Shown: positions 35,411 to 46,832, counted from the first letter of the stretch. The stretch is DNA of 64,000 nucleotides from Cyrtodaria siliqua (GCA_037043455.1 JAWPHD010011012.1:1-64000); one strand, 5' to 3'. Translations and numbers: made by a program. The notes: generated by a model from the letters alone, not told the origin.

Positions 35411-36239
35411 TGATCAAAACAGTGTATATCAGGATTTAAGACTTTAGCAAAACAATTATAATTCAGTTACGTTTAAACACATTTTTATTGTGTTGGCAAA
35501 ACCTAACTTGCTTTGTAAATAAATGAAAAAGAAGAATCAATTTTATTGTTAAATCTATTACGTATTTTGTCATCAATTCAAAACAAATTTACAAATACAA
35601 TTTAAACACAATAAAAGGTAAATAAAATGTCATCAATTTTCAAAATCAAACTGAGAAAGTATTGTATTATATGTAACTTTAAACAGTTGAAATTGTTTCT
35701 TTCATTTTTCATGAGGTCTGGTCAATTGTTAATTTCAATTTTGACATTAAACACATGTCGGTAGTCGAACATAATTGTGGTTCGTACTGAAAACGTAAGG
35801 CAACTGCCTCGTTCATTGTAAACTCGTACAATAAAACTATCAAAGGGAATGAATAACCTGAAAGCACGAACAATTAAATAAACAATTATTGCTGTGCCAT
35901 ACACTGACGAGGTCGATACGAATCTCCATTCGTGTGATGATTTATGTTAACGCGCACCTGTTGGAAGTCTTGATATTTTTATGCAGAGTATATTTACGAG
36001 CAATGTTTGCACATTCGATATGAACCCTGCGATATCAATCTAAAACGTATGTATCGCAACGATGCTTAACGATATGACTAGACGTTATCTTTTTCAATAT
36101 GCCATTCGAATTAGTAGGTAAAAATATGATACTAGCAAGTAATCGTTCTGCCATTCAAATTTAGGATCATCAAGCCCAATCTGTGTTGTTTCAAAGTAGA
36201 ATACCTATTAAGCCGGTGCTTAAGAGGTACTGCACTTTA

Positions 36240-36440
36240 TATAACCTCTCATGGACCGACTCAATAAACCGAGTCTGCTACTTTTCTATCTTGTTTGTGT
36301 TAGTTGCTCCCGAGGGATCCCCTTTTTAGCATTTATTGACAATAGTGTTACCGCCCTGGAACAGTCAGTGCTTGGAGATTACACCAGGACCTATGTTGTG
36401 CCAAACTTCAATCTTACCAGCATACAACCATCATACCAAA
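36240..36440. repeat. Dispersed repeat plus degenerate PLE tail piece
   Basis: AATAAACCGAGTCTGCTACT with TTGTTTGTGTTAGTTGCTCC resembles 57585-57640. From 36340 a degenerate tail (GTTACCGCCCTGGAACAGTC, GTGCCAAACTTCAATCTTACC) on minus follows. It yields a short open frame at 36251-36475 that I do not regard as a gene. Confidence 0.5.
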
Positions 36441-37315
36441 AATCAAAAGTATCGCATTCTACAAAATCGTTTTAATACTAAATCAACAGAAAGGTAAACA
36501 GCTCTGTGAAAACCGACTCATAGATATATATGAACGGCTACTGTAGACGTACATTTCAACCGAATCTCATCAAACTTAAAGCATTCAACAAAGAAAATAT
36601 TAATTTTCAAGAAAATACCAAGTACTTTTACTTTAAATAACCATCTTTTTTTTAAATACAGGCGTCTAAACATGAAAAAACAGACAATTTGTTTAAAAGA
36701 TACTTCTTGTCTAAACAGCAAACAAAAGTCGCGATTTAGCAACTCGTTAAATAGATTGCTAAAAAAATGAATTCGCCAAGAGATTGTGAATGAGAAATTA
36801 CAAATAAAGACACAACCACAAAGAGTGCTATTTAATAACACCCAATAACCCAGACTCTACCATAGCGGGTGTGAATGAACAGGTTATATTGTATACGCGT
36901 GTCACGATAACAACATGAGTGCTTTCTGGTTTTGGCCATTTTTCTTCGGCGCGCCGATAGTTCAATGATTATACTTGCATGACCTCAGAATTAAGGTTTT
37001 TCGCATTCAAATTCATGTATCATCACGGTACAGCAGTATATATAGTCTTGATCATATTCGATGCTTGCATTTAAATACAAGCGTCTTGACCTTTGTGTAG
37101 AAATAAAATTGAAACCGGAACAACATTTCCGTATATTGTTTATTTTTATATTTTTGATTTCATACTATTTTTGCTACGATGTTAGTTCATCGATATAATG
37201 ATGAAGTTTTCCTCTTTGTTGATTGATTATTTTATGAAATAGTGCATTGTTTATCTGCCGTTCTGTCTATCATGGGTAGAAGGTATATCTGTGTTAGCCA
37301 ATCCGAAAGGATACC
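36441..37315. other. Non-coding spacer, nothing recognised
   Basis: The minus-strand frame at 36518-36841 is Phe/Lys/Leu-rich with no motif. No repeat with a partner in the window was noticed. Confidence 0.45.
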
Positions 37316-37319
37316 ACTA

Positions 37320-37760
37320 TTTTGGTAAAAGTAGATATAAAAGTCGAACAGGAAACGTAGCATTCAAGGATCACAGTCAAACAAAAACACGCATGGAAAC
37401 AAACAACAATTACAAGGATAAATAAAATGCAATGCATATGAGATCCCACCGCCTTAGAATTGTCAGTGCCTAAAAAGGCCCCTGGGAGTTTAAAAAAGGT
37501 TCTAGGGTGCAACAATCCGTACTCTTACCATGGTGTCATCCCAGTAAAAAATACAATGTAAATAAAGTCGTTCTATATTCTTTAACAAACCAGGAAGCTT
37601 GTATTGGCAATATGACAAAGATGATCTTGTATATATGAATATAAAAACAAAAAACAAAAGCATAGAAATCCACCAGCAAGTACTGAGTGGCTTGGCAGAA
37701 GCCAGAGTAACAAGAGAATAAATAATTAAGGGCACAACAATACATGATTAGATGCGAAGT
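37320..37760 (-). mobile_element. PLE-like 3' tail copy
   Basis: Starts at the family end (AAAAGTAGATATAAAAGTCG) and runs to AAGGGCACAACAATACATGA. All mid-tail words are present, with a GGTGTCATCCCAGTAAAAAA variant. Confidence 0.85.
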
Positions 37761-38054
37761 GGTTGCGGTGTCAATGTGTTTAAGAAGAAGACATCTGGAC
37801 GTGTGTGTTTAAAAACGAAAGCAGTTATGTTTCTTCTCCTGGCTGCGAGCTGATGGTTCAACACGAGCAAATGAGTAAACAAACAACCAGACCTTCTACT
37901 CGTAACTTAATTTGACTGCACCTCCTTAGTTATCCTGAATTAAGTTCCGCCTACTTAGTTATTCTATGTAAGCACTTAACGGCAATGTCATGAGCAAAGG
38001 CAATTCGCGTACATAGATATTATGTCGAATAGAGAATTACCCATTAAAGCGATA

Positions 38055-38260
38055 AAGCGATAGGAAAGCTTATATTAGCAGGATTTTATAACGGTTATTT
38101 CGACAATAAAACATGTTTACCTATTAAATGTTTTTTACAATATTCAAACTGCTTAAATTAAGGTTTTATTTCATACCACAGCCAACCCCGTTTTCGCTTC
38201 TTGGAGAAGGGGTTGGATGGGGTATGAAAGTTAATACTCGGAAAACGTACTGGTTATGGA
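38055..38260 (+). repeat. Dispersed repeat pair, copy a
   Basis: Matches 42880-43120: GGAAAGCTTATATTAGCAGG, TTCGACAATAAAAC, CTATTAAATGTTTT, AAGGTTTTATTTCA, TTTCTTGGAGAAGGGG and ATGGGGTATGAAAGTTAATA in the same order. Includes a short palindrome around CCAACCCC/GGGGTTGG. Confidence 0.75.
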
Positions 38261-38424
38261 ATGTGTTGTTGTTGTTTGTTCCTCATGCCATGAAGATAAG
38301 ATCATGATTAAGTTATTCACGCATCCAACATGGCGTATGTGTAATAAGTTAGAAGTTATTTATATAGACCATAGATTACTTTAATGCAGCTTGGTGCAAC
38401 ATATAATAACGAATCGACTACGAC

Positions 38425-38880
38425 GCCATCATTTAAAGTAGATATAAAAGTCAAACAGGAAATTCAAGCAGCATTCAAGGACCACAGTCAGCCAAAAGCA
38501 CACACAGAAACAAACAATAACTACAAAGATGAATACAAGGTAATATATGGCACCACACACATCAAAGGGTTGACAATAGAGCTACAGCCCTGGAATAGTC
38601 TGTAGAAAAAAAAGCCGCTGGGGTTTTAAACTAGGTCCAGGGTGCACCAAACCGCACTCTTACCTATTGTATTGTCATCCCAATAAAACGGGAAAGTGTA
38701 AATAAATATACCCCTGCCATGTTATATTTTCTAACAAATAAGGCAGCATAAATAGGCTATATAAGTATAACATATAAATGCTCATGTATATATGAATATA
38801 ATATGTGTCCACAATCTGTCCGGTCATCGCACAATCGAAGAGGAAAGCATGGTGGCGGACTGTAAATAGGTCAACCACTA
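38425..38880 (-). mobile_element. PLE-like tail with internal deletion
   Basis: From AAAGTAGATATAAAAGTCAA to the coding end TTTACAGTCCGCCACCATG (38850-38880 reversed). The part between the ATATAAGTATAACATATAAA word and the C-terminal coding end is missing, so the coding stub (VRHHAFLFDCAMTGQIVD) lies directly against the mid-tail. Confidence 0.8.
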
Positions 38881-39566
38881 AAGTCGAATCTAGATAGATA
38901 AGTACTCATCAGCGTGAATTTTCAGTGAATAAAGAAACACATTGTTTTCGATCAAAACGTGTTCAGTAAGTGTCTTTTCTGACTAATTGTAATAGTTATG
39001 AAAGGTTTATGTTTACGGAGGATGGTCTCGAACGTCCCTAGTGCTATGGCAAAAATAAATATAAAAATCAAACAGGAAATGCAGCTTTCACAGAACACAG
39101 TAAACCCAAAAACACGCAAAACGACAAACATGAATGGCAATGTTAATAAGAAAGAAAGGCATATGAAGTTACAAACACAAAAGGGTTGACAATAGGGCTA
39201 CCGCCTTTGAACGGTCAGTGGCCAAACAAATGCCGTTGGAGGGTGTCTGGGTGGGGGTGTTAAACCAGGTTCTAGAGTGCACCAAACCTCACACTTACCC
39301 TACTTCATCCAAATAAAACTGGATAGTGTAAATAAAGAAATCCCCGCAATGAACTATTCTCTAACCAACAAGGCAGCATTAATAGACAATATAAGTAAAA
39401 CACAAAGATGTTCATGTATATATAAATACAAAAAGACAATAGCCTAGAAAGCCACAAAGAAGGTACTAATGGCTTGGCAGGACCAGAGCAACAAGAGAAT
39501 ATACCACTGAGAGCACGACAAGACAATAATGCAGACAAACATCAAACGTCACCGTCCATTTGGGCT

Positions 39567-42300
39567 TTAGGTAGACGTCATTATAGGGTCCACAGCATAT
39601 CCAGTCATCGCACAATTAAAGAGGAAAGCATAGTGGCGAACTGTAAATGGGTCCACCACCAAGCATGCAGTGCGTTGCAAAATAATAGGGTCATAACCTC
39701 TTTTGACAAACCTTTTAACAAGTTTAACAAAGATATTATGAAAGTGATCATGACCAAGGATCTTACGAAGTTTGTAAATCACGTCACCATAGAAGTCAGG
39801 TTGTGATAGTCCTTGCCGCAGAAGAGTTCTTAAATTACCTTTATATTTGGAAAGAAGATCAGGGTTACGATAATAAAATTTTGCAAATGTTTTACGAAGT
39901 TTATGGTAACGGTAGCCATGATTGAGTAGCTTTTTAGTTATACAAAGATTACGAATTTTAAAGTTCTCAACTCGAATACAAGCTCTAGAAAAATGAATAA
40001 GTTCAGACACATAGACCGCATAAGAATTTGCTCGGGGAACAACCCCATCTAGATGGGAATAATTAACAATATCAAAATTAAAATCATCTCTCTTGTCATA
40101 GATTTTTCTAATAATTTCAACTTTTCAATAGAGAGATGTAAATCGAGAAAAGAAGCGTTAGTATCAGAACTTTTAGCTTTGTTAAGTTGAAGTTCTTTAG
40201 GATATATATTATTAACAATAGTAGAAAATAAAGGGTTGTCAATGTTCAATATGTCATCTGGATACCGAGAGGTGTCATTAAAGGCTGCAATAGCATCTGC
40301 CTGTGTATCTCGTGAAGGATTCAATCTCTTTCATAGCAATATAAAAACAAATCTGCGACTAGGGTGCACAGTTCGTACCCATAGGGATATCAGCAATTTG
40401 TCTACAAACGGTAGTTCCATACCTGACGAAAATATTATCTAATAGAAAAATAAGTGATTCACAAACTTCATGGCAAGTCTAATTTTCCAAACTTTTGTTA
40501 GTAAAAAACGCTTTAATATTGTTACAGACCAAAAATGTAGTATTTTCCATAGCAAAAGTGTTTTGAATGAGAGCAATAAGCGTGTCTTTAATAAGGTTGT
40601 GTGGTAAATTTGTATAATGCAGAAGAAATAATAAGTACTTAAAGATGAAGCTTGACGTTAATTGCAAATGTTATCAAGAATGTCGCTTGAATTTTTAATT
40701 GACTAAAATAAATTAATCCGAGAGTTTTCACAAGCTTTAGCTCAATATTGTTTAACATGATCTTTAACGGCAGTAAGACAAGATGTTAAAAGTTTGGAGA
40801 TATTTGTAGGTAGTGGTGCAAGAACAAGAACTATAATTGGAAATAAACCGGGCTTTATATGGTTGTTTGTGTAATTTGGGAATCCAGTACATTGTTGGAA
40901 GTCTGTTTTGCTTTTCATCTATTCATGCCTTGAACATTTTGCACTGAGTGGTATGCGTCGAAACAACATTATCTTCAGTATATTGCACTGGAGTATACAA
41001 ATTAGTACTCCCGATTCCTGAGATAAAACATTGACGTAATGGAGGCGTCGAACAATAATTACATTATTAGCTGCTTTATAAGCAGGAAGTAAAACAAACT
41101 TCCTGGATTCCCAATTTTAAATTAAGAAAGGCAAACGTAGGTTTAGGGGGAAGTAGGGAGTGGTTAGCCGTATAGAAGTTAATAATCTATGATGTTACAA
41201 ATAGTCTTTTTCCAAGTAGAAAGGGAGTTAGGGCCAGCATGTTCTCTACGACATCATTTAATACTAAAATTATCAATAGATTGGACGATCTGACCACGAC
41301 ATGCATTACAATCAATCACAGATGGCAATCTATACTTCGGACCTTTAGAAAACAAATACCGAATAAGTTTATCTATAATATCAAATTAATCAGTAATGAC
41401 ATGACCGGCCGGAGAATAGCAAAATTTAAATGTTCTACACTCGCATTCCTTAGGAGTGTTATTTACTATATCAAGGTCAGACACTATTTTTTGTAGTTGA
41501 AAATCATATTTCTAATTGTTTTTTGGTACAAATAACAAATTATAGGATTTTCGGAAATCTTTGAAATATGTTACAGTTATCACATGTGTGTTTGGGGAAC
41601 AGTCAAAACTGTTTTCCCGAGGTGGAGGGGATGTCAGTGTGAACTGTTTCCCGAGGCCGATAGGCCGAGGGAAACAGTTTACACTGACATCCCCCGACAC
41701 CAAGGGAAAACATTTATTGACTGTTCCCCAAACACACATGTGATAACTGTTTTATTACCTGATTAATGTTACTGTACGAAACAGTGAAAATGAAAATGTG
41801 TTTTATAATAGGAACCTATGGTGAAAAAAGCAACATGACGTCACGCAAACGAAATTCCAGCACGTGAGGGAAACAGTCGAAACTAAAGCCCGGTAACAGT
41901 TCGTTTTCACCGGGAACAGTCTTTTCCTTAGTGTATTAGCAAGAAATGACGATATAGCATTAATATAGGAGATCAGGTAATAATTAGGAATAAAATCAAC
42001 AACACGATTATCTCGAAAAATACTTGTCAATATGGGGTCGGAGAACATGCTGCGTATAGCTTTGACTTATGGAAGCAGTGTTATGCAAAGGATTTGTTCA
42101 AAATAATTTTTTGTCTGCTTCCTGAAGAAATGGATAGAGAGGTGAGACAAGAAAGCATCGAGTCTTTCCAGACTGTTTAAAAATAGTATGTAAATCAGCG
42201 ACTGACATAGTAATACGTGATTTCCGTTTGATGTTACCATTACGTCTACAACCATGAGACCTAGATTTACGCTTTCGAATGGAAAATATAGCAAAAATGT
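39567..42300 (-). pseudogene. PLE-like reverse transcriptase, broken
   Basis: In N- to C-terminal order on minus: a basic SIRKRKSRSHGCRRN segment near 42250; PKECECRTFKFCYSPAGHVI near 41440; FSKGPKYRLPSVIDC near 41340; PTMYWIPKLHKQPYKARF near 40850-40910 (RT motif with IHK/LHK); TNLPHNLIKDTLIALIQNTF near 40600; IPMGTNCAP near 40365-40390; the active-site SRYPDDILNID at about 40245-40269 with Pro in the variable position of RYxDD; FLDLHLSIEK near 40130; then the C-terminal region from 40010 down to MTST and a stop at 39567. Many stops and shifts are present. LHK plus RYxDD is what I know from Penelope-like RTs; no GIY-YIG endonuclease is visible. Alternative: another RT lineage with a similar palm. 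RT identity is firmer than the clade. Confidence 0.78.
41573..41750. repeat. Foldback palindrome, 178 bp
   Basis: Left arm ACAGTTATCACATGTGTGTT pairs with right AACACACATGTGATAACTGT; the arms are about 85 bp with centre at CCGAGGCCGATAGGCCGAGG. It interrupts the PLE-like coding sequence. Related GGGAACAGTC words up to 41935 suggest the inserted element is longer than the palindrome. Confidence 0.92.
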
Positions 42301-42507
42301 CAATATAAGGCTCTTTTGAAATATTTTTTTTTGTTAAATATTATCATTAAGGCCCAGTGGAAATGGTGTCTGCAAGCAAGTCAAATAACATTTCTTGTTT
42401 GCAATTCATGATGAAATGTGTAGTCGAGTAAACCGATATACCGTAATACCGTATGCCCCGTTTAAACGAGGACGTTGCACTTTACATTTGTGTGGGTGTT
42501 TTTGGTT

Positions 42508-42615
42508 ACAGCCTAACAATTAGGTTGCAGCCTAACACTTAGGTTGCAGCCTCCTAACAATTTGGTTGCAGCCTAACAATTAGGTTGCAGCCTAACAATT
42601 TGGTTGCAGCCTAAG
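42508..42615 (+). repeat. 19-bp tandem repeat, about 5.5 units
   Basis: Unit CTAACAATTAGGTTGCAGC with CACTT and CAATTTG variants and one 3-bp insertion (CTCCTAAC). Confidence 0.92.
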
Positions 42616-42879
42616 ACTGGTTAAAGTTGTGTTGAGCCTACGTATACAAAATACATGATTAAATTGCATTCGGTCTATTAAAATACATATTTACCTGCAG
42701 GTGCTTTCAACCAAAGACATTCCGGACATGACATACCGTAATGGGGTAGTGTAGCAATGAACCTTAAGCACCGTAGTGAGGAAGTGACATAATGGACATT
42801 TATTCGAATGGTGTTTTACCTCATTTTAGCACATGCTAAGCCATATACCATTACGTGGTCCCGGTTTAATTCCTTTAAG

Positions 42880-43120
42880 CGACGGGAAAGCTTATATTAG
42901 CAGGATTTTATAACCTATATTTCGACAATAAAACGCTTTTAAAAACATTTGTTTATGAAAAAATGCGATAACCTGTTTAAAACTACCTATTAAATGTTTT
43001 AATGTAACAATATGCAAACTTTTTAACCCGAAATTAAGGTTTTATTTCAAAACCCAACCAACACCGTTTTCGTTTCTTGGAGAAGGGGATGGATGGGGTA
43101 TGAAAGTTAATACTTGGACC
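42880..43120 (+). repeat. Dispersed repeat pair, copy b
   Basis: Partner of 38055-38260 with about 45 extra bases between the CAATAAAACG and CTATTAAATG words. It is followed by S1-like CCATCCGTAAGAATC words (43125-43170) on minus. Confidence 0.75.
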
Positions 43121-43189
43121 ACGCCATCCGTAAGAATCCGTAAGAATCGACACTTTTTCACTTGAAAAGTCTGAGCCTACGTTATGTGT

Positions 43190-43565
43190 TTGGTACCTTT
43201 AAGCGTTTCTTTTAATATTATCACGCTGGAAAACATGTTAGTGGTAAAAAGAGCATGTCGTACATCAAAACAACAGGTATGAAATCATTTACATCATTGT
43301 TAGTGTTCCCGTTACATGCGGACAGATATGGGCGGGTCCTGATTTGCACGTATTGGAAAGACATCTTCATCACCATCAGCGCGTTTGAGAGCAAAGTTAT
43401 CGTCTGCTGAGTTATCGTTTGCAATATGAAATGGTTATCAAACTATAAAATGAACTAGACATTGGCGAAGATTCAAGAATTGTAACCTCATTTAGAGTTT
43501 CCTTGACGTGATCCGTACAGAAAGTGGATAGAGGATAAACAAATACGTGTTTCATCATTCTTTAA
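43190..43565. other. Spacer, nothing recognised
   Basis: A minus-strand open frame at 43221-43424 has no recognisable domain. Confidence 0.4.
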
Positions 43566-43569
43566 CTAT

Positions 43570-43772
43570 CCCACTGGGAGCTCGACTTGTAAGTGAGGAA
43601 GTGTCGATTCTTACGGAAGGCAGGAGGTGTACATTACTGGTTCTACCCATGAAAAGTGGGGGGTCTGAGGCAGACAACAAAACAAATATAAAAAACAAAC
43701 ATATATAACCTTGCATGTGTTGAAAATGACGTAAAACACCATACAAACAAACAAAACAAAACAAACAATCAT
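43570..43772 (+). mobile_element. S1 SINE body and tail
   Basis: CCACTGGGAGCTCGACTTGT, TCTTACGGAAGGCAGGAGGT, ACTGGTTCTACCC, CATATATAACCTTGCATGTG and GAAAATGACGTAAAACACCA in SINE order, ending in an A-rich ACAAACAAAACAAAAC tail. The tRNA-like head is missing. Confidence 0.72.
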
Positions 43773-43787
43773 TCGTTACTAATTTAA

Positions 43788-44099
43788 GGGACTCACGGCA
43801 ATCTTAACATATTTATCAAGCATTAGCATTAGCACTCGATATATAAATCAAGTTTGATTTTCACTTTTAACCTGCTTGCCTATATAATAAAATGTTAAGA
43901 GTTTCAATTTCTCTTCGTTATTCAACCATAGGTTAAAATGGGTTGGTGCAATATTATCAAAAAACTAGTAATATACAAAAACAATTTGCTTTGAACTATT
44001 CAAATAATTAGTATTAAGGATTTGCAAATACACAAGTTATGAAGAAAAACAAAGGGGACGCAAAGAGTTTTAAAGAAAACAAGATTGCCGTGTGTCCCT
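43788..44099 (+). mobile_element. MITE, family M1, TTAA-flanked
   Basis: 312 bp between TTAA at 43784-43787 and 44100-44103. TIR left GGGACTCACGGCAATCTT, right end reversed AGGGACACACGGCAATCTT. The interior aligns with 45372-45667 (TTGGTGCAATATTATCAAAA, GGACGCAAAGAGTTTT). Non-coding. Confidence 0.87.
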
Positions 44100-44111
44100 T
44101 TAAATTACGTT

Positions 44112-44565
44112 TGCCGCGAACAGATGTGCACCAGTCAGGTTGCCACGAACGAACAGATGTGAACCAGTGAGGTTGCCGCGAACAGATGTGCACCAGTCAG
44201 GTTGCCGCCAAAAGAGATGTGCACCAGTTAGGTTTCCGCGAACAGATGTGCACCAGTCAGGTTTCCGCGAACAGATGTGCACCAGTTAGGTTGCCGCCAA
44301 CAGAAATGTGCACCATTCAGGTTGCCGCCAACAGATGTGCACCAGTCAGGTTGCCGCGAACAGATCTGCACCAGTCAGGTTGCCGCCAACAGATGTGCAC
44401 CAGTCAGGTTGCCGCCAACAGAGATGTGCACCAGTCAGGTTGCCGCGAACTGATGTCAACAGTCAGGTTGCTGCCAACAGAGATGTGCACCAGTCAGGTT
44501 GCCGCCAACAGATGTGCACCAGTCAGGTTGCCGCCAACAGATGTGCACCAGTCAGGTTGCAAACA
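44112..44565 (+). repeat. 29-bp tandem array, about 15 units
   Basis: Unit AACAGATGTGCACCAGTCAG followed by GTTGCCGCC, with 30-31 bp variants (AGAGATG, GAACGAACAG). It starts 8 bp after the TTAA of the neighbouring MITE. The open frames on both strands are artefacts of the repetition. Confidence 0.93.
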
Positions 44566-44609
44566 CATTGTTAATGGTGTGTATTGTTTTGTAAAGGAAT
44601 GACGCTTAA

Positions 44610-44945
44610 AGGACGCTAAATAACTTCTTTTTCAAATTATTATTAATAATTATATTTGAGTACTTCAAAGAAACTTGTTTTTGCACATTACTAATCATTG
44701 TTTATAATCTACCAATAATAGTTAAAGCTAACGAAACCCAAGGGGAAAAAACTACTTGAAAACATTTGAATTACCTTTCTTTAAGTATATGCAAGTAGAT
44801 TTTTAAAGTCAAAATGATACTAGATAAATAAATCCAGGTACTGATTTTAAAGTGTCACTCGGCAATCTTGATTTTTTAAAAAACTCGCGGCGTCCCTTAG
44901 TTTTTCTACATAAATTGCATTTGTTAATTTATTAATGCCCCTATC
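44610..44945 (-). mobile_element. M1 MITE, permuted copy
   Basis: 44610-44840 matches the middle and distal part of the 48342-48644 copy (AAGTATATGCAAGTAGATTT, TAAAGTCAAAATGATACTAG). 44846-44945 matches its beginning (GTGTCACTCGGCAATCTTGA, CTCGCGGCGTCCCTTAG). The order is end-then-start, and the outer TIRs are missing. Confidence 0.65.
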
Positions 44946-45079
44946 AGAGTTTTCTGCCACCGGGTTGTGTGAGGTGGGGCGACGGGTATACCCAGAGGGA
45001 TTAGATAAATGTACAAATTTTCTGTCTAATCCTCATCCCTAGGGACAACTTATATGTACAATTTACATAATTTGTGGTA

Positions 45080-45235
45080 GGGCCAAACCACCCCATTTTT
45101 CCTGGGGTAGAACCAGTACTGTATATCACTCGCCGCCATCCGTAAGAATCGACACTTTCTCACTTGACAAGTCGGGCTCTCAGTGGGATTCTATCCCATA
45201 GGAGAGAACCTTTCGACTCAGCGTCTTTACTACCC
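45080..45235 (-). mobile_element. S1 SINE, minus orientation
   Basis: Reversed words GGGTAGAACCAGTACTG, CCGTAAGAATCGACACTT and GGCTCTCAGTGGGATTC, followed by a degenerate head near 45200-45225 (ACTCAGCGTCTTTACTACC). Confidence 0.68.
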
Positions 45236-45371
45236 CATCCATGGAGGCTCTATGTACAATGTTAAAGAAAACGTGTTAAAGATTTATTTTACACTGGTTT
45301 TCGTTTTGTTTTGTTTTTGGAAAATTACCGTTATCGATTCAAGAAAGAATCGTGTACTTTTTTTGTTTTAA

Positions 45372-45667
45372 AGGGACACACGGCAATCTTAAAGTGTTTG
45401 AAATGGGTGTCTCGATTTATATATCCAATATCATATTTACTTTAACCCTGCTTACATCACATTTTAAGTATTCACTATTTCGTCGTATTATACTGAAAGT
45501 TTTAATATAGTATTGGTGCAATAATATCAAAAAATAATAATATGCAAAAACAAATTGGTTAATACTATTCTTATAATTAATACTAATGATTGAACAAATG
45601 CAAGTTATGCACAAAAACTAGCAGGACGCCGTGAGTTTTTAAAAAATAAAGACTGCCGTGTGTCCCT
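45372..45667 (+). mobile_element. MITE, family M1, TTAA-flanked
   Basis: 296 bp between TTAA at 45368-45371 and 45668-45671. TIRs AGGGACACACGGCAATCTT and (reversed) AGGGACACACGGCAGTCTT, one mismatch. Best-preserved copy of the family here. Confidence 0.92.
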
Positions 45668-45673
45668 TTAAAG

Positions 45674-46225
45674 TCGCTATCCCGCCAACAACAGGCAAAC
45701 TTTACTATGTAGCAAATATTGTTCATTGTCAACACCGACGTAGGTTTATTTTATTTATTACATGTGACCATAACTTGTCCAGATACCTACAAAAATGTCG
45801 TTGCCGAAGCGTGGCATTATGAGTTATCAACTCTTAATTCATTTTACGCCGTTACAATTTAATGGGTATTTTAAGTACCCGTGAATAAATTTAGACTTTT
45901 AATCAGCACACATGCATTATTTTATGAACTCAATACATGGACATAGTTTGGACGAACGGTTTTGTAGCCAAATTTGGCGGTTTTAGATTCTTTAAAGATG
46001 GGGCGTCCGGTTTGAGTCTGACTTGAAATCACTTGCCACTCAACGTTGTTGGTTCGATACCTAAGGGACCTAGGGATCTTTATGTGAGGAAGCTATCCAG
46101 CTGGCTAGCGAAAAGTCGCATTATGACCTTAGCTGTTGGTGCGACTATAAATCCAGTTGAATTCAATTCTTTAAAGATAACATGTATTTAATGCAAAACA
46201 GGTATAGTCTACCACTTAAATGAGA
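45674..46225. other. Spacer, nothing firm
   Basis: No gene seen. 46000-46160 has a GTTGGTTCGATACCTAAGG word loosely resembling a Pol III B box, too weak to call. Confidence 0.4.
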
Positions 46226-46229
46226 AAAA

Positions 46230-46780
46230 AAAACACAGAAAAAAATCACCTGAATGTAAGCCATATAGTTGTAAGTGGTTTATCTCTTGATGATAGTTCT
46301 TTGATATTATTGCATTTTGCTGATGATATCATAACTTAAAACGTATAAATGCATATTCTGATACCTGGGGACTGGAAGAAAATACTGATAATTTTTTAAA
46401 CGTTTTTCATAGAAGAGGTAGATTAACCGATGATATAATATATTTTCTTATAACGGAACATTACTAGATGTTGTTGATTTTGATTATCTTGGAGTTGTTT
46501 CTAACTGCACTGTCTTTTTTTTTTAAATCAACAGGCTCTGTTTGGAAAAGTATTAAAAGCTATGAATATTTTAACTGCGAACATAAGAAAATCGTTATTA
46601 AAACCTAAAACGACCCAGTTTATGGTTGTGTCTCATTAATACTCACTTACGGCTGTGAGGTTTGGGGTTTTACAAAATCAAGGATATACAGAGAATTCAT
46701 TCCAAATTCTGTAAAAACATTCTAGAAGTCAAACTTGCAACGAGCAATGTTAGTGTTTGAGGTTAGTTTGGGCGTTATCT
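46230..46780 (+). pseudogene. LINE reverse transcriptase fragment, heavily decayed
   Basis: Plus strand. LDDSSLILLHFADDIIT with FADD at 46316-46327 is the RT catalytic motif C. Downstream after shifts: AYSDTWGLE, LLDVVDFDYLGVVSN, QALFGKVLKAMNIL and ILTYGCEVWGFTKS, then a HSKFCKNILEVKLATSN-type segment. The order matches the LINE at 6330-8700, from which it differs in sequence. At least five stops or shifts. 5' and 3' parts are absent; a PLE tail follows at 46833. Confidence 0.78.
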
Positions 46781-46832
46781 ATTGTTTATTTCAAGCTATA
46801 TTAGATAGTTATTGTTTGAAATTAGTCATTAA

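Larger units (their letters stand above)
28140..36170 (-). repeat. RU copy 3: inverted composite repeat
   Basis: Reverse-complement match to RU copies 1 and 2 in the same block order. Examples: 35740-36160 to 8943-9310; 34860-35050 to 10400-10610; 34210-34440 to 12870-13080; 31900-32480 to 13660-14000; 28870-29400 to 14790-15120; 28140-28440 to 16390-16640. It keeps a full PLE tail at 30625-31750 that copies 1 and 2 have mostly lost, and has its own palindrome and array. Confidence 0.72.
39045..42330 (-). mobile_element. Most complete PLE-like element copy
   Basis: Reads minus from about 42330 to the family 3' end at 39045. It carries recognisable N-terminal, RT and C-terminal coding parts and a complete tail (AAAATCAAACAGGAAATGCA at the end). 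A palindrome-bearing insertion lies inside at 41573-41935. The exact 5' end and any terminal repeats could not be fixed. Confidence 0.75.

Noticed and set aside
36251..36475. 74-codon frame starting MDRLNKPSLLLFYLVCVSC with a signal-peptide look
   Set aside because: Overlaps a dispersed repeat word also at 57585 and a degenerate PLE tail; no conserved domain.
41573..41750. Three overlapping short frames (41512-41766)
   Set aside because: They are readings of the two arms of one palindrome.
44100..44602. Frames with Cys/Gln-rich repeats on both strands
   Set aside because: 29/30-bp tandem array; frame changes with each 30- or 31-bp variant.
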